64,000 nt of DNA, from NCBI GenBank assembly GCA_030765045.1, contig CM060963.1:114436235-114500234 (forward strand), read 5' to 3'. Both the position numbers and the translations under genes were made by a program. This document shows, in pieces, positions 23,628-34,825 of the stretch (position 1 is its first letter; each line of letters starts with the position of its first letter). Source of the DNA: Tenodera sinensis (lineage: Eukaryota > Arthropoda > Insecta > Mantodea > Mantidae). The notes beneath the pieces are model-generated. The model was given only the letters and a program-made list of their open reading frames with translations. It did no database searches and had not been told where the DNA came from.

Positions 23628-23700
23628 GCACACACACGCACACACACCCTCACGGACATACTTCCTCTACTTTACTAAACGTAGTAGAGAAAGTAAAAAT
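22855..23700 (-). mobile_element. PAL foldback repeat, right arm (copy 3)
   Basis: This is a complete minus-orientation arm, tandem to copy 2. It starts with AATCTGATGTGTTGCATGAA and ends with CTTCCTCTACTTTACTAAAC and GTAGTAGAGAAAGTAAAAAT, the terminal hairpin. The CA tract (23556-23647) is at the usual place. Copies 2 and 3 lying head to tail suggest either unequal exchange or insertion of one PAL into another. Confidence 0.8.
23556..23647 (+). repeat. (CA)n microsatellite inside PAL
   Basis: This is a CA tract of about 45 units, with a few GC substitutions (CACGCACGCA) near the right end. It lies within PAL copy 3. Confidence 0.95.
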
Positions 23701-25340
23701 TCCGTGCTAAAACCAATACTCGAATCAGGGTGGCTACGCGAACCGTAGTACATTCATAGATGGCAAGCAGGAAAGCCCAACACAGTATGCGCAGTCGAAG
23801 GTTTACAGAAAATTGGCTTTTCTCTGAGTGAGATTATAGGACAGGGACGGTAAGATGAGCATCCAAAGTGTGAAACTCTTTACCCCTACAATCACCCCTC
23901 CCTGTGTGCTTCTATGCGGCAGGTAAAGAGGTAACGTGTGGCACAGTGGTGGCATTCGGGTTTCGGGTGAAACGTCTTTGCGACGTAATCAAATGCATAA
24001 TTTTGAGCTCAATAGCTGGTTAGGAAAACACAAGAAGGGTTAAAGATACTAGAAAATATGAGTGAAGGATGCAGCAACAATACTAGACAGCATTGTCTGC
24101 GAAACCATCCTTTCACCACATTACTGACTCTACCCATATCTTAAGTTTAAAAAAAGCAGTTTTATATAATTAACTGTTTACTACCTTCGTTTTGTTATAC
24201 AATACTTGTTATACAGTTCCCTTATGCTGCTTAAGACATTTAAGTTTCTGTGTTGTATTCTCAAACATAAACGCCACAATTTATGTATAAAATTGATTGA
24301 AATTGTTTACAATGTACGTTTTATTAGATCGTTGCGTAGTCATAAGGATACTCGCCTAATTTATATTATTGGTGTCCTTGCTGGTTTCGTTTTAAATATT
24401 AGCGTTTCAATATGTTCTACGTTTAAGTTCAAGATGAACTAAAACGTAAAACACATTGAAGGTGTTCATCCGAAACGCTACTGCGTAGCAGACTCTTGTT
24501 CATGCTAAACAGTTGTTTACATTGATATGTAGTACCAAACATGGTCAGTAATTTGCTTGCAAAAAGGCACAGCTTGTGATGTGTACAAATCCATACCAAT
24601 TTTTTCTGAACTGCGCGAAGGTGTGTTGCTTTGAAGCCTAATTAATTGTAATTGCAGTTCATCTTCGCCATCAAAGGATCATATGTAAATGGATTTTGGT
24701 AAAACCCACGGTCGTTGCACGTTTACAAATTTCGGTGAGGACACTTCTAATACGTTAGTGTATTTTTGTTTTTCGTATTATGTAATACATCCTTTATATC
24801 GATTTTAAAGATGGAAAATGGTGCAATTTGTTTTGTTCTATTTGACTGCCACAGCTTTAACTTCTCCATGAATGCTTTCACACAATGTGTTAACTGTAAA
24901 AATGTGTTGTGTCTAGCTTGTTAACTAAGACTAAGTTCATTGAGGGGAATAGTTAAACCGCTTTAAAAAGCCAAATCGAAAATAAAAATATAATTTTTTA
25001 AGTTTTGGACTGTAATTCCTTTAAGCTGTTAGGAAAGTATGAATTCCGCAGGTCCAATAGGTATACTTTGCAACATTTTGCGTCCTGCTTAGCCATCTTA
25101 CCTGACAGTAGTATGGTAAATCCAAATATTTGGAGCCTGAGATTGTTAAAAATTCTTGAATTTATGTTGCAATGCATAAGCTCTGATTAGATATACAGTT
25201 TTAAAACAGAAAGACCTAACATTATTCACGGTAGCTGATATTGAACAGAGTGCTTTTCGGTGAATAATGCAAAGAATGGCAACAAAGCTATAGGAGGAAA
25301 ATCCATTTTGTGAAAGGAATTTTCTGAGTCCTTCTATAGA
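23701..25340. other. Unassigned AT-rich sequence
   Basis: No gene is recognised. Apart from the hairpin at 24401-24479, nothing structured was found. Confidence 0.4.
24401..24479. repeat. Interrupted ~30-bp inverted repeat
   Basis: AGCGTTTCAATATGTTCTAC followed by GTTTAAGTTC is mirrored after a 5-nt loop by GAACTAAAACGT, ACACATTGAA and, after a 14-nt bulge, GAAACGCT. The overall shape is a bulged hairpin. It may be the core of a small MITE, or a chance structure. Confidence 0.5.
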
Positions 25341-25439
25341 CCTACTTGAGTTCCCACAATTACTGTAGCTACACAGACCAGCTTCTCCCGTTCATGCCGG
25401 GATACTTCAGCTCGTACAGCCCATGCTGCAGTGACAGAG

Positions 25440-25855
25440 ATGCTGGTATGAAAGCATTGGATAGAAGAGGGTTGTACTCAGTGAAGATCAAGTACTGGAC
25501 CACAGCACGAGATGACCACCATCTTATCCAAAAGGCCATAACGGACAGCACAGCTTAATCTACAGTGTTAGCTCAACGCTGGAGCACTGCAGCAGGCGTA
25601 AATCTGTCTGTATCAACAAATCGTCGCTGTCTGATGCAGATTGAACTGTTTGCACAATGCCATTAAGTCTACGTCCATTTTACAGAGACCACGAATGCCT
25701 CCGACTGTAATGAGCACGCAAATGTCCGGGTTGTACCTGGTCGGTAGCTTGTTCGTCACGGTCCTCCAGTAGCCAGTGTCAGTGGATTGTGGGCTCGCAT
25801 ACCAACTACCTGGAAAGAGATCTCCCAGGAACACATTTGATTCTATGCTACAGGG
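25440..25855 (+). pseudogene. Tc1-like transposase N-terminal relic
   Basis: The readable part contains DDHHLIQKAITDSTA, then after one stop TVLAQRWSTAAGVNLSVST and RRCLMQ. This corresponds to the second helix-turn-helix of Tc1-like transposases, whose usual form is 'R.I...V..D.TASS..LA..WS..TGV..S.S.IRRRL'. The catalytic region downstream (to about 25855) is present only as frame-broken fragments, and no DDE motif is readable. Paired TIRs were not found. The protein would have bound the transposon ends; here it is inactive. Confidence 0.65.
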
Positions 25856-25859
25856 CTTG

Positions 25860-27200
25860 GTTTTTCTAAGTGCCGCGTGTGAAGGCTACATCAAATACTG
25901 AATATTCAAGCGCAAAGGTCATCTGCAGGTTTTAAAGTTAATTTGTTTATTATCATCTACCTAATTTGTGGTGTAAACTTCATTTCAATTATGCATTTCT
26001 TTCTCGGTGTTGCAATCTTCACAAATAGTAGGGTATGTTATGGCTGGAACTCCGATAAGCACGAGGTACAAATCATATTTGATGTAGATCATTGAATGTA
26101 TGAGCACCAAGGACCCGTGTGCGTGGAATACACAGTACATCTTTTACCTCTCACAGGAAAATTGAAGGGAAGTTAAAAATCAGATAAATAATACATTCGT
26201 AGGATTTCTACCCCATTGAAACTTAATTTCTTCCCATATGACTTATCACGTAAAAAGATATTTAACATCCAACACCCTGAAAAAACACATATACCTACAC
26301 TTATATGTACTTATTGTAGAAATTTATTATCTAAGGGATTTTTCTTTTCTGTACATAACGTTATTCATGTTCATTTTCTCCTATAGTTTTGTTTGAAGTT
26401 AATCAATAAATGCTTAGTAGCATACATTAGGTATGTGAAAACAACATTAAACAGGTTATTTCATTGAAATGTTGTGGAAATGAAGAATCACAAACTTTAA
26501 AGCATACCTATTGTGTAAAATGACACCTTGGAAAATCTCAATATTAAATAATATAAATAAATGCTGATGAAAATCGGATCAAATCTACCTTTGCTTGAGG
26601 ACCATCTATTATGAATATCCGATGGTGCACAAAAATGTAAAACTCAATCAGAATGAACTGGATTTTCTGACTGTATTATATATCAGATGTTTCAGCTGAT
26701 CCTGCAGGTTCAGTTTTATAACATCTGTAATTTATACTCTAACATGAAAACATCAAGCCCCAAGGTATCTAAGAAAAATTGTAATTGCTTTTTATTTATG
26801 GACGCTCTTTAACTGCTATGGTTCTCAGCGTCCCATTCATTATTGGGTGCGAAAGACCGCTTAATTTTGCTCAGATGCCTTTTTATCAGAATTGAGTTAA
26901 TCTACAGTAAATTTACGATACGGTACCAACGGCTTTACTTCGCTTCCGAAGGAAGCTATGCTAAGGATTTTTACCCCGAAAAACTCCTAGTTCAGGAAGG
27001 ACTATGGATGGTGTCTAAGGAAATTCCATATTATGGATATCCTTGGTTTCTCACATAGCCAGATGATAGATAGTACGTAGATGATATAGTATCGCTTTTA
27101 GTGCATTTGTAACAAACAAAACATTTTCACAACTGATTTTTCTATCTATATTAATCCAGATAAACATATTTTGTAGAATTATTACATATTATTTCGTTGT
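25860..27200. other. Unassigned AT-rich sequence
   Basis: No gene is recognised. The 71-codon frame at 26843-27058 has no identifiable domain. Confidence 0.4.
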
Positions 27201-27204
27201 AGGC

Positions 27205-27925
27205 ACAATGCCATTGGCGAAAACAGTGGGCTTGAACGAAGGTCAAATCTTTTAAGAGCTGGTAGCTGTGTGAAGGGATGGAAATTCCACTCTCTTTGTA
27301 TGACAGGAGAAAGAGCAAGGGAGAGAGACAATGAGAGGTGGGGGGTGGGGGTGGGAGGTGGGGGTGGGAGAAAGAATTAATGACTTTCCATCTTAAAATT
27401 CAAACCAATAACAAGGAATATCTCAGAAGTGGTTGAATCTACAAATAGGAAAAATGGTATTTGGAATTTTTACTTTAATGAGATCTACATTTATTGCAAC
27501 ATTCTGTGTAAAGCCATTCAGAGCGGAGTTCAGAGGTAATGCCACAAAATTCGAGGTATACTTTAATTTTTTATGACAAGATGTTAAACATATGGTATTC
27601 TAATCAGAATCGTTTGAGACTTTTTTTGAGAAAATCAAAATGTTCGAGCCATTTCCCACACAAACGAACTTTATTTTGGGAGAACTTTCTTGAAAATATT
27701 GTCACATCCTTGGAATATGTGAAACTTAAGCAACAAGCTTACCACCTTTTCGTCTGTAGTTCTGCTGTTCAGAGACACATATACAGGCGTACCTCTTCAA
27801 ACGCTTTGGGAGGGGGTTTCAGGGCGTCTCAAAACATATACTTATGGTAAAATCTCACATAGAACTTTTCGGTAGAATACAATACTTTCCTTATTTACTA
27901 CACGTAGTACTTTTTACTTTTTCCA
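27205..27925 (-). mobile_element. Diverged PAL arm (copy 4)
   Basis: This is an older PAL arm in minus orientation. It shows recognisable blocks: GGTCAAATCTTTTAAGAGCT, ACAAGGAATATCTCAGAAGT, TAATCAGAATCGTTTGAGAC, AAAATCAAAATGTTCGAGCC and GGGCGTCTCAAAACATATAC. It ends in the terminal hairpin TTTACTACACGTAGTACTTT near 27896. It is interrupted at about 27295-27385 by purine-rich simple sequence. Confidence 0.65.
27339..27368 (+). repeat. G-quadruplex-like GGGGGT repeat
   Basis: Five G-runs of three or more, separated mostly by a single T, form a textbook intramolecular G4 pattern. It is embedded in a GA-rich stretch inside a PAL arm. Confidence 0.7.
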
Positions 27926-27959
27926 CTTTTCAGCAGCTACCCTTTATTCCCATTTTCCA

Positions 27960-28285
27960 TCTATGCATTTCATTTCACTTCCCTTCAGCCTATTTCCGCG
28001 CATCCATCTTCCTTGATACTCCAGAGTTCCAGGGACATTCTAGGTCGTCCTCGTTTCCTTCTGTCCACCGGAGACCATTACAACAGGATGTTGGCCATCT
28101 TTCCTCTACCATTCTTCTTACGTGGGCATAGCAATGAAGTTTTCGACCCTCAATTGTTTCAGTCACTAATTCTTCCATGTCCATTATTCTGCTAATATAC
28201 TCTTTCCTTCTCTTATTCAACCCCACCTGATTTCATCCATTTCAACTACCTCTATTTTGCTTTATTTGGCCCTCCAACTTCTGAA
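27960..28285 (-). pseudogene. LINE RT C-terminal fragment
   Basis: On the minus strand the frame reads VVEMDEIRWG, a basic RRKEYISRIMDMEELV, then HCYAHVRRMVEERWP and a closing WNSGVSRKMDARK. This follows the common arthropod LINE ending 'EMDxLRR...R..I...M......I..R.L.WYGHV.RM...RWP...W..GI...M..R'. The fragment is short and carries no catalytic motif. It is a different family from the LINE tail at 608-880, judging by its different wording. It lies between two PAL ends. Confidence 0.65.
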
Positions 28286-28345
28286 TGTACCTAGAAGGTA
28301 GAAGTCTACATGTAGTAGAGAAAGTAAACATGCCTTCCATTCAAA
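28286..28345 (-). mobile_element. PAL terminal fragment (copy 5)
   Basis: Only the outer end is left: GTCTACATGTAGTAGAGAAA followed by GTAAA, matching the terminal hairpin of PAL. Confidence 0.55.
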
Positions 28346-28717
28346 TTTCAATGCTCAAATTTTTAGTTGGCAAATAGGTAATGCCACTACGGCGAACACA
28401 ACATTTGATAGCTAATCACTATTATTCTCTTTCCTGTTGTGTAAATTATACTTATATAACCGCCTTTACACTGTGATTTCACTGCGTGTTTGACTATACA
28501 ACATCGAAAGGCGTAACAAGCCTCTGATTGTATGTTGTGTTGGCCAGCTATCCTGTCAGCCATTAAATTTTGGATCACTTACACCTACCAGAAGTAAGCG
28601 ATAAAGGAAGTAACAATGAAATCGTCTAGGAAAAAGTTAAACTGCAACGAAATGGTTCCTCACGTAAAATGTTTTATTTTCAAAATATTTAAGGGGAACC
28701 TCATATACTGATTTGCA

Positions 28718-29236
28718 CTATAACATGTCAACAAATACTCGTATGAGGTCCATTATGACGGTTTCGGGCCAGTGAGTAGCACGCTTTGTGAACATACTGT
28801 AGCTGTGAGCATATCTCACGAGCTTCTGGTGCAGATTATGCTCACATAATTCGAGACAAGACATGCGTGGGCAGCAGTTAATGATGCCGACCATTAACCC
28901 GCTTGCTCCAGCAGTAGACACATTCGGCACAGTGACAGCCACAATGCATTGCTCTATTAATGTTGCCTAATTTCTTTCTTAAAACCAAGGTGTTCGGGCT
29001 TCTGCATGAGCAATAAGTATATTTCTTGCCGCCCATACTTTCCACCTGTATTGTGCCGCCAAAATGCCTACAGCAAAACCATTTAAAACCGCGCATGTTG
29101 CACTCACTGAGGCGAAAAAGGAAAATAAGACACCAATAAAATCAGCTAGCCATTCTTGAGCATTCCTTTCTCGATATTGGAGTAAATACATACTGAGATC
29201 TGGGGGAAACAGAGACCTGCCGGAACAAAATAACAT
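28718..29236 (-). other. Unidentified coding-like region
   Basis: Two adjoining minus-strand frames (29236-28979 and 28942-28718) have a balanced, protein-like composition. The first has a hydrophobic segment (FIGVLFSFFASVSATCAVL) that could span a membrane, followed by a basic segment. An AATAAA hexamer lies on this strand near 28680. I do not recognise the family. It could be an exon fragment, a processed pseudogene or part of an unrecognised transposon. The two frames are not joined without a frame change and one stop. Confidence 0.25.
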
Positions 29237-29299
29237 GACTATCCAGGGAAAAATATTACCTATATTTTCTTATTTGCACTGCCTTATAGATAGTTTTTA

Positions 29300-29660
29300 T
29301 TCCTAAGCCACTTATCTAGTAGGTAGAGCAATTATTGTATACATATCTGAACGTTTTACATCGAAGTTTCAACGTAAATACATATTTTGAGGCTCCCTGA
29401 ATTATATAAAAAGAACAAAAGTTAGCAAAAGGTGTCGTGGTGTATTTCCATCTGTATCTCTGTCTATGAACAGCATACCACACAAGACAAAAAAAAAAAA
29501 AAAAAAAAAAAAAGAAAAAAAAGAAAAAAAGAAAAAAAAGAAAAAAAAAAAAGAATACCGAAAAAGCATCAAACTTGGTATTCAGTTTTAATATCTTTCA
29601 AAGATGAATCACAAAGATTTTGAAGCCAATTTCTCCCCAAAGATATTCCTTGAATGCAAC
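29300..29660 (+). mobile_element. Partial PAL arm with A-rich tract (copy 6)
   Basis: This is a diverged outer half of a PAL arm: GTAGGTAGAGCAATTATTGT, TACATATTTTGAGGCTCCCT, GAACAGCATACCACACAAGA, then the AAACTTGGTATTCAGTTTTA body. The position normally taken by the GT tract has no GT; an A-rich tract occurs slightly downstream instead. Confidence 0.6.
29487..29552 (+). repeat. A-rich tract with regular G interruptions
   Basis: The tract is a poly(A) run broken by single G residues at irregular spacing (AAAAAAG-like units). It lies within PAL copy 6. Confidence 0.9.
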
Positions 29661-30925
29661 ACTTTTCGAAATTGTCTACTTTCTACAATTGACTGAAACC
29701 ATTATGATTAATGCACCACGAATGTAGTACATTTACAAACAATAAATAAAAGTAAAAAGAAAGAATAATAAAACGCATATGTAGTCATAGCCTGTGAAAA
29801 GGACCGAATTTGTTCTCCAGCAGTTAAATCGTGATGTGAGAACCAGAGGGTTCTGTCTGCATTTGAACGGACTTTTCAGGAGAGGAATTCAAAGTTTGGA
29901 ACCTAGTTTAGGATTAGGGAACAATGCTATTGTTATAAAACATATTGATAAATAAATAGCAAATACCATTACCAACTAACTACAATATTACAAAAGCAAC
30001 ACATTTATTACGATATATAAAGAAATATAATATGTAGATAGAACCTCCTGGTTTCAGGCACCTCTGGACAGGTTCAAAGGTACATATTAATGTCAGTTAA
30101 AAATAGCTTTGTGGAACTCAGCATCAATAGCGGGCATCTATTTCATCATGCATTTGATATATTCAAAAGCTTTGCTTTTGGTAGTGAAACCTGATGTTCT
30201 TCGTTACTTAAATGTAAGATGCTGGTTTTATTACATTCCTGATGACCTCGACTCCTCTTAAAATAACCAAAGAGAAGCGATTTCATTTCAAATTTCAAAC
30301 TGTATTAAAAAGATTGTACTGAATATAATAATCATAGAAATGAGATGCTGTCATTTCAATACTTCACAAGTAGTCTTCCTGTTGCAAGTCAGAATTATTA
30401 GTTTAAAGAAAGTGGAGACCAAAGTTTTGACACTTTTCAAAGACTTCTATATATCTGAGTGTATGTTCTCAACTTCTTGACTGCATGAATATCCTAGCGC
30501 TGAGTATTTCATTGGAATGTTTCCAATTTGACAATTTTCTTAAAGAAAGGAAGGTAAAGCAAAAGAAATGTCTATTTTTTTTAGGAAGGCAACTGTCACT
30601 CAAAGAATATATTCTTCAACTTCAGGGTACACAATATATATATTCAGAATTACAACTACAGTATTGGCAATGTCATTTCAAATCTACCACGCAATGCTTC
30701 GTGTCAAATGGTACACAAGTCATTTTTACCCTTTGAAACATGAGCAGTAATATTATAAGCATTTAATTCCTTTTATAAAACAAAGAACTAACATTTTCAT
30801 GATGTAAGCAAACCACATTGTGGAGCTCAAAACAAACTACCGTAAACTTATTTACTCCGTCGATACATTCACATTCACTTTTGAATTTGTGTCACACTTT
30901 TCAGACAACTCTTTAGTGATGCTTT
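29661..30925. other. Unassigned AT-rich sequence
   Basis: No gene is recognised. An 83-codon frame at 30485-30736 has no identifiable domain. Confidence 0.4.
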
Positions 30926-30926
30926 T

Positions 30927-31054
30927 TTTGCTTTCTCTACTAGTGAGTGCAGTAAGTATGGTATTCCATCCAATCTCGATGTCGAGAATTCACGGGAAAT
31001 ATGTTTTGAGGCCCCTGAATAAAAAAGCATGCTTAGAAAAATGCCCGTGTGTGT

Positions 31055-31147
<93 letters not shown>

Positions 31148-31206
31148 AGTTTATGGACAGTACTCAAAAACCAAAGTTTGTATTTAAGTTTAATGTCTTT
31201 CAAGGA
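30927..31206 (+). mobile_element. Truncated PAL left arm (copy 7)
   Basis: The outer 270 bp of a PAL arm are present: GCTTTCTCTACTAGTGAGTG, TGGTATTCCATCC, TTGAGGCCCCTGAAT, the GT tract, then ATTTAAGTTTAATGTCTTTC. At CAAG (31204) it jumps directly to the centre sequence and continues as the inverted right arm. This is an asymmetric internal deletion of a full palindrome. Confidence 0.8.
31047..31147 (+). repeat. (GT)n microsatellite inside PAL
   Basis: This is a near-perfect GT run of about 50 units with one GTAT near the left end. It is at the homologous position to the other PAL tracts. Confidence 0.95.
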
Positions 31207-31990
31207 TCTAATGTGTTGCGCTCGCATGACTTTCTCTACTCTTGTACTAAACACTACTAGAAGCCCTTATTTCTATATCTTCTTCGTGTTAGCTGAGATA
31301 AACATTTGCAGAAATTATATTATTGTTTATTTCCTTGTAGGTGCAAGGGCAATATGGGAATACAGCAGGCTTTGAGCGATAGTGAAATCTTTTAAAGCTT
31401 TCAAATTCCATTGACTTTGCACGGTTAACATAAAAAAACGAATAACATTGTTCCATTTGACAGAAGTATAAGTTCTCCAAATCTCACAAAACTAACAAGG
31501 CATATCTCCGAAATGGTTCATTCAACGAAAAAAAAAAAATGCTTACACATAAATTGTGTATTTTAGAAAAATCTACTTATTTTGTAGAATAAGATTTTGT
31601 CTCTTTTGCGGTTTACGAGTTATTCAGAAGTCATTCACAGGGGACAAACAGAACAACTTAGGCTATAGCTAGAAAATTCAAAACATGCATTTCATTTGTC
31701 ATAAAATATCTTAAACATGTATGTTATTTTAATCAAAATCTTTAGAGACATTTTCAAAAAAATAAACATTTTCTAAATATTGTCCACGTAAACGGTAGCT
31801 TAGGCTGGAACAATTTGCTTTAAAATCTTCATGTCGCAACCTTGAAAGACGTTAAACTTAAATACCAAATTTGGTTTTCAACCGACTTCTCGTTTTTGAG
31901 TTAAGCTGTCCACAGGCACACAGACAGCCATACACATACACTGACCTTTTTCTAAAAATGCTTTTCTTGGTTTCAGGGGACGTCAAAACA
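31206..31990 (-). mobile_element. PAL right arm (copy 8)
   Basis: This is an almost complete inverted arm paired with 30927-31206. It runs from ATGACTTTCTCTACTCTTGT through TACAAGGCATATCTCC-like and GTCATAAAATATCTTAAACA blocks to GAGTTAAGCTGTCCACAGGC. The final outer hairpin is missing. It ends at GGGGACGTCAAAACATATCC, and a short second PAL piece (about 32005-32055) follows. Confidence 0.8.
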
Positions 31991-32276
31991 TATCCTTATT
32001 AAGTTTAAATACCAACTTTTACTTTTAACCGACCTTTCGTTTTTGAGTTATGTGCTGCACTTTTCCTTTATCTGATTGAATTAGGGAAAGGAGCAGGTTG
32101 GAAAAAGTTCTAAGCTCAATTAGAGCGAGACATTAGATTCTGAAATAACTTATTAACCAACGCGCCCGATAGAAAGGTGCCGATAACTAGCATGGTAGGG
32201 GAAGCAATGCTTGTATGTAACAGAACACAAGAATACTAAAAATAAATATATTATGGATTAAACAAATGCATTAATC

Positions 32277-32636
<360 letters not shown>

Positions 32637-32646
32637 TTTATATATA

Positions 32647-33288
32647 CAGAATGTCCGAAAAACACCGATAACGCTTCGTATGTTGTGCGAAACGGCAAAC
32701 TGATCGGTTTTCAAGCAGCAACTCCATTCCGGAAATGTAGGGTTTGGACGCTGTAGCGCTTCGAAGTGTGAGATGACTGTACGTTCATATTTCTTCAATA
32801 AACCAACATCGAGCTGTCTACGTTACAGACGGGCTTCATGCTGTGTTATTTAGTTTAGTATTTAGTTTTCATTTTCTGCAACATAAATATTGTTAAAGGA
32901 ATGTTAAAAAAATTTTAAAATGTGATGTAACCAATATAATAATTAACTATCCTGATGTAAGAAATTAGGTATCAGGATTAATAAATGCAGATTATCTATC
33001 TATCTATGTGTTATTTACTACATCATTGCGGAGCCTATATCAGCGGTGGTGAGCGTCATACACATGACCCAATACGTGCAATTCCCTTTGAAGATTCTCA
33101 ATCTCTCCTCCGACTCGTGCCATAAGGTCCTTCTCTGACGTTACAGGTGTGCCATACAGCATACCCTTCATACAGCTCCACAGCAAATAGTCGAGAGGTG
33201 CCAGATCTGGTAACCTTGCTGGCCATCAGTTTGCCGTCCCGCACAACATACAAGCACAAGCGTCGTCGGTGCTTTTTGGAACACCCTC
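32647..33288 (-). mobile_element. Internally deleted mariner-like element (copy 1)
   Basis: The ends are imperfect inverted repeats of about 70 bp. The left begins CAGAATGTCCGAAAAACACC and the right, inverted, begins GAGGGTGTTCCAAAAAGCAC. Both contain a GGCAAACTGAT block. The element is flanked by TATATA on both sides, consistent with a TA target duplication. The 642-bp body keeps only the transposase C-terminus. The transposase frame runs directly into the right TIR, so a deletion removed the rest. A TCTA-repeat tail near 32990-33007 suggests a short inserted piece in the middle. Confidence 0.75.
33004..33225 (-). pseudogene. Mariner-like transposase C-terminal fragment
   Basis: On the minus strand the frame starts WPARLPDLAPLDYLLWSCMK, the block around the third catalytic Asp of the Tc1/mariner/IS630 superfamily (usual WPARSPDLxPLDxFLW). 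It continues MLYGTPVTSEKDLMARV and a closing helix, ending at TAG (33004-33006). The two upstream catalytic acidic residues are not present in this copy. A homologous fragment is at 48882-49109. Confidence 0.75.
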
Positions 33289-33889
33289 TATATACGCATA
33301 TTTCTGGTTGCCGTTAGCGTGGCAGTAATGGTCCAACGATATTGGTTTGAACATTTCTGCTTAAGTATCGTAACATATTAATATGATGGCAACGCTTGCG
33401 CCCCCCTTCCCCCAGGGAACTACTACGGTAAATACGGGTTTGGCGCACCCTGGGTCATGAGCCATACTCTCAATTGGGTTCTTCTAAGGGGTGACAGAGC
33501 ATCTGCTAAACGTCCAATCAACTTTGGTCCACTTTTGTTTTGACCTCCCACCAGATACCTCGTTGAACACAGTCTGATGGATAACCTACGCGCGGGTTTT
33601 AGGTGGATGCGGAAACCCAAGGGATGAGTGGGTAACCGCGTAATTCCCAGCCATTGGTTATCATGTAGGATTTGTGTTCGTATCCGATGATAAAGGTCAG
33701 TCCCGGGGAGGGGCCATTGCATTAGCTGATGCACTCCTGAAGGCGATTGGGTGTCTCTGTCTATACACTGGGAGGTGTGATCCTAGGGTGAGCAAGGTCG
33801 AGGCCAGGACTCTCACCTAAGCCGGGGTGGCGTCCAGCATGTCAGCATGCCATCGGAGACATTTGCAATGGTGGAGGATTAATGCACCA

Positions 33890-34825
33890 TGGCACAAAAA
33901 TCTCTCAAAAATACGCGGAGTTAAATGTAAAGGCAGTAGCTGATACGATGGTCCTCGCTACTTAGTAATTCCTAGGACAGAGGAAGGACGGAAATTTACT
34001 ACGGTGAATGCATTTGTAATACGAAAGAGTCTTCACAAAATAGCTGGTCCAGTGAAAAACTGCACTAGATATCGCAATGGCACACTCCTGATTGACACTA
34101 ACTCGGCGTCCCAGGCTGCCAAGATATTAAAAATCCATTTGTTAGCCAGCTATCCGGTTAAAGTAGAGATGCACAGGACCCTAAAGTTCTCGCGCGGCGT
34201 GATAGATACTCTTGCCTTGGACGATATGTCCAATGAGGAGATTCAGGAGAATTTGCAAGGTGTGACGTCGTGGTACCGGGTTCAGCAGTAAGGACATGGC
34301 GAATACCAGCCCATAGGGACCCTATTCCTTACCTTTGATAGGGTAGATCTCCTACAAAGGATTAAGGCAGGGGATGAGGCCATTGAAGTTAGGTCATATA
34401 GACCAAACCCGTTCCTCTTTTACAAGTGTCAACTCTTTGGACATACCAGCGCTCTTTGTAACCGTGCAGCTACCTGCACAGACTGCGGAGGAATCGCAGA
34501 TGGCGATACATGTATAACACCAAGTTGTGTAATCTGCCGGGGAGATATCCATCTAGTTCCCGAGAGTGCCCTCGTTTCATGGAGGAGAAGGCCATCCAAG
34601 AGATACGGTTTAAAGAGGTGTCCTTCTCTGAAGCCCGAAAACTCATGCGTTTGTGCCAAGTCCTGAAGATTGGTACTTGTAGCTCGACTGCAACTAAACC
34701 GGTACTACGACGGGAAATTCCAACTCAAACTAGCGATACAAACAAGCCTAACATCGTCGCAAAGGTCCGTAGCAACCACTACAAGAACCGAAGGCATAAG
34801 CTTGGTCGCCAGCAAAATCGTTGAC
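33890..34825 (+). pseudogene. LINE-D ORF1 (gag-like)
   Basis: The N-terminal part (34004-34291) reads NAFVIRKSLHKIAGPVKNC, LLIDTNSASQAAKIL and LASYPVKVEMHRTL, typical of the RNA-binding fold of I-type ORF1 proteins. After a TAA at about 34290, the frame carries degraded zinc knuckles: CQLFGHTSALC, then CTDCGGIADGDTC and CVICRGDIHLVPESA. The first knuckle has CX2C replaced by a single Cys, so it could not coordinate zinc normally. The protein would have coated element RNA. A second copy of the N-terminal half lies inverted at 38126-38617. Confidence 0.75.

Noticed and set aside
23556..23647. CRISPR-like or satellite array
   Set aside because: It is a simple dinucleotide tract with no spacer structure. 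No CRISPR array is visible anywhere in the window.
30820..31260. Frames with alternating Cys-Val or Thr-His over the GT tract
   Set aside because: They are produced by the GT microsatellite within PAL, and the flanks are PAL sequence, not conserved coding sequence.
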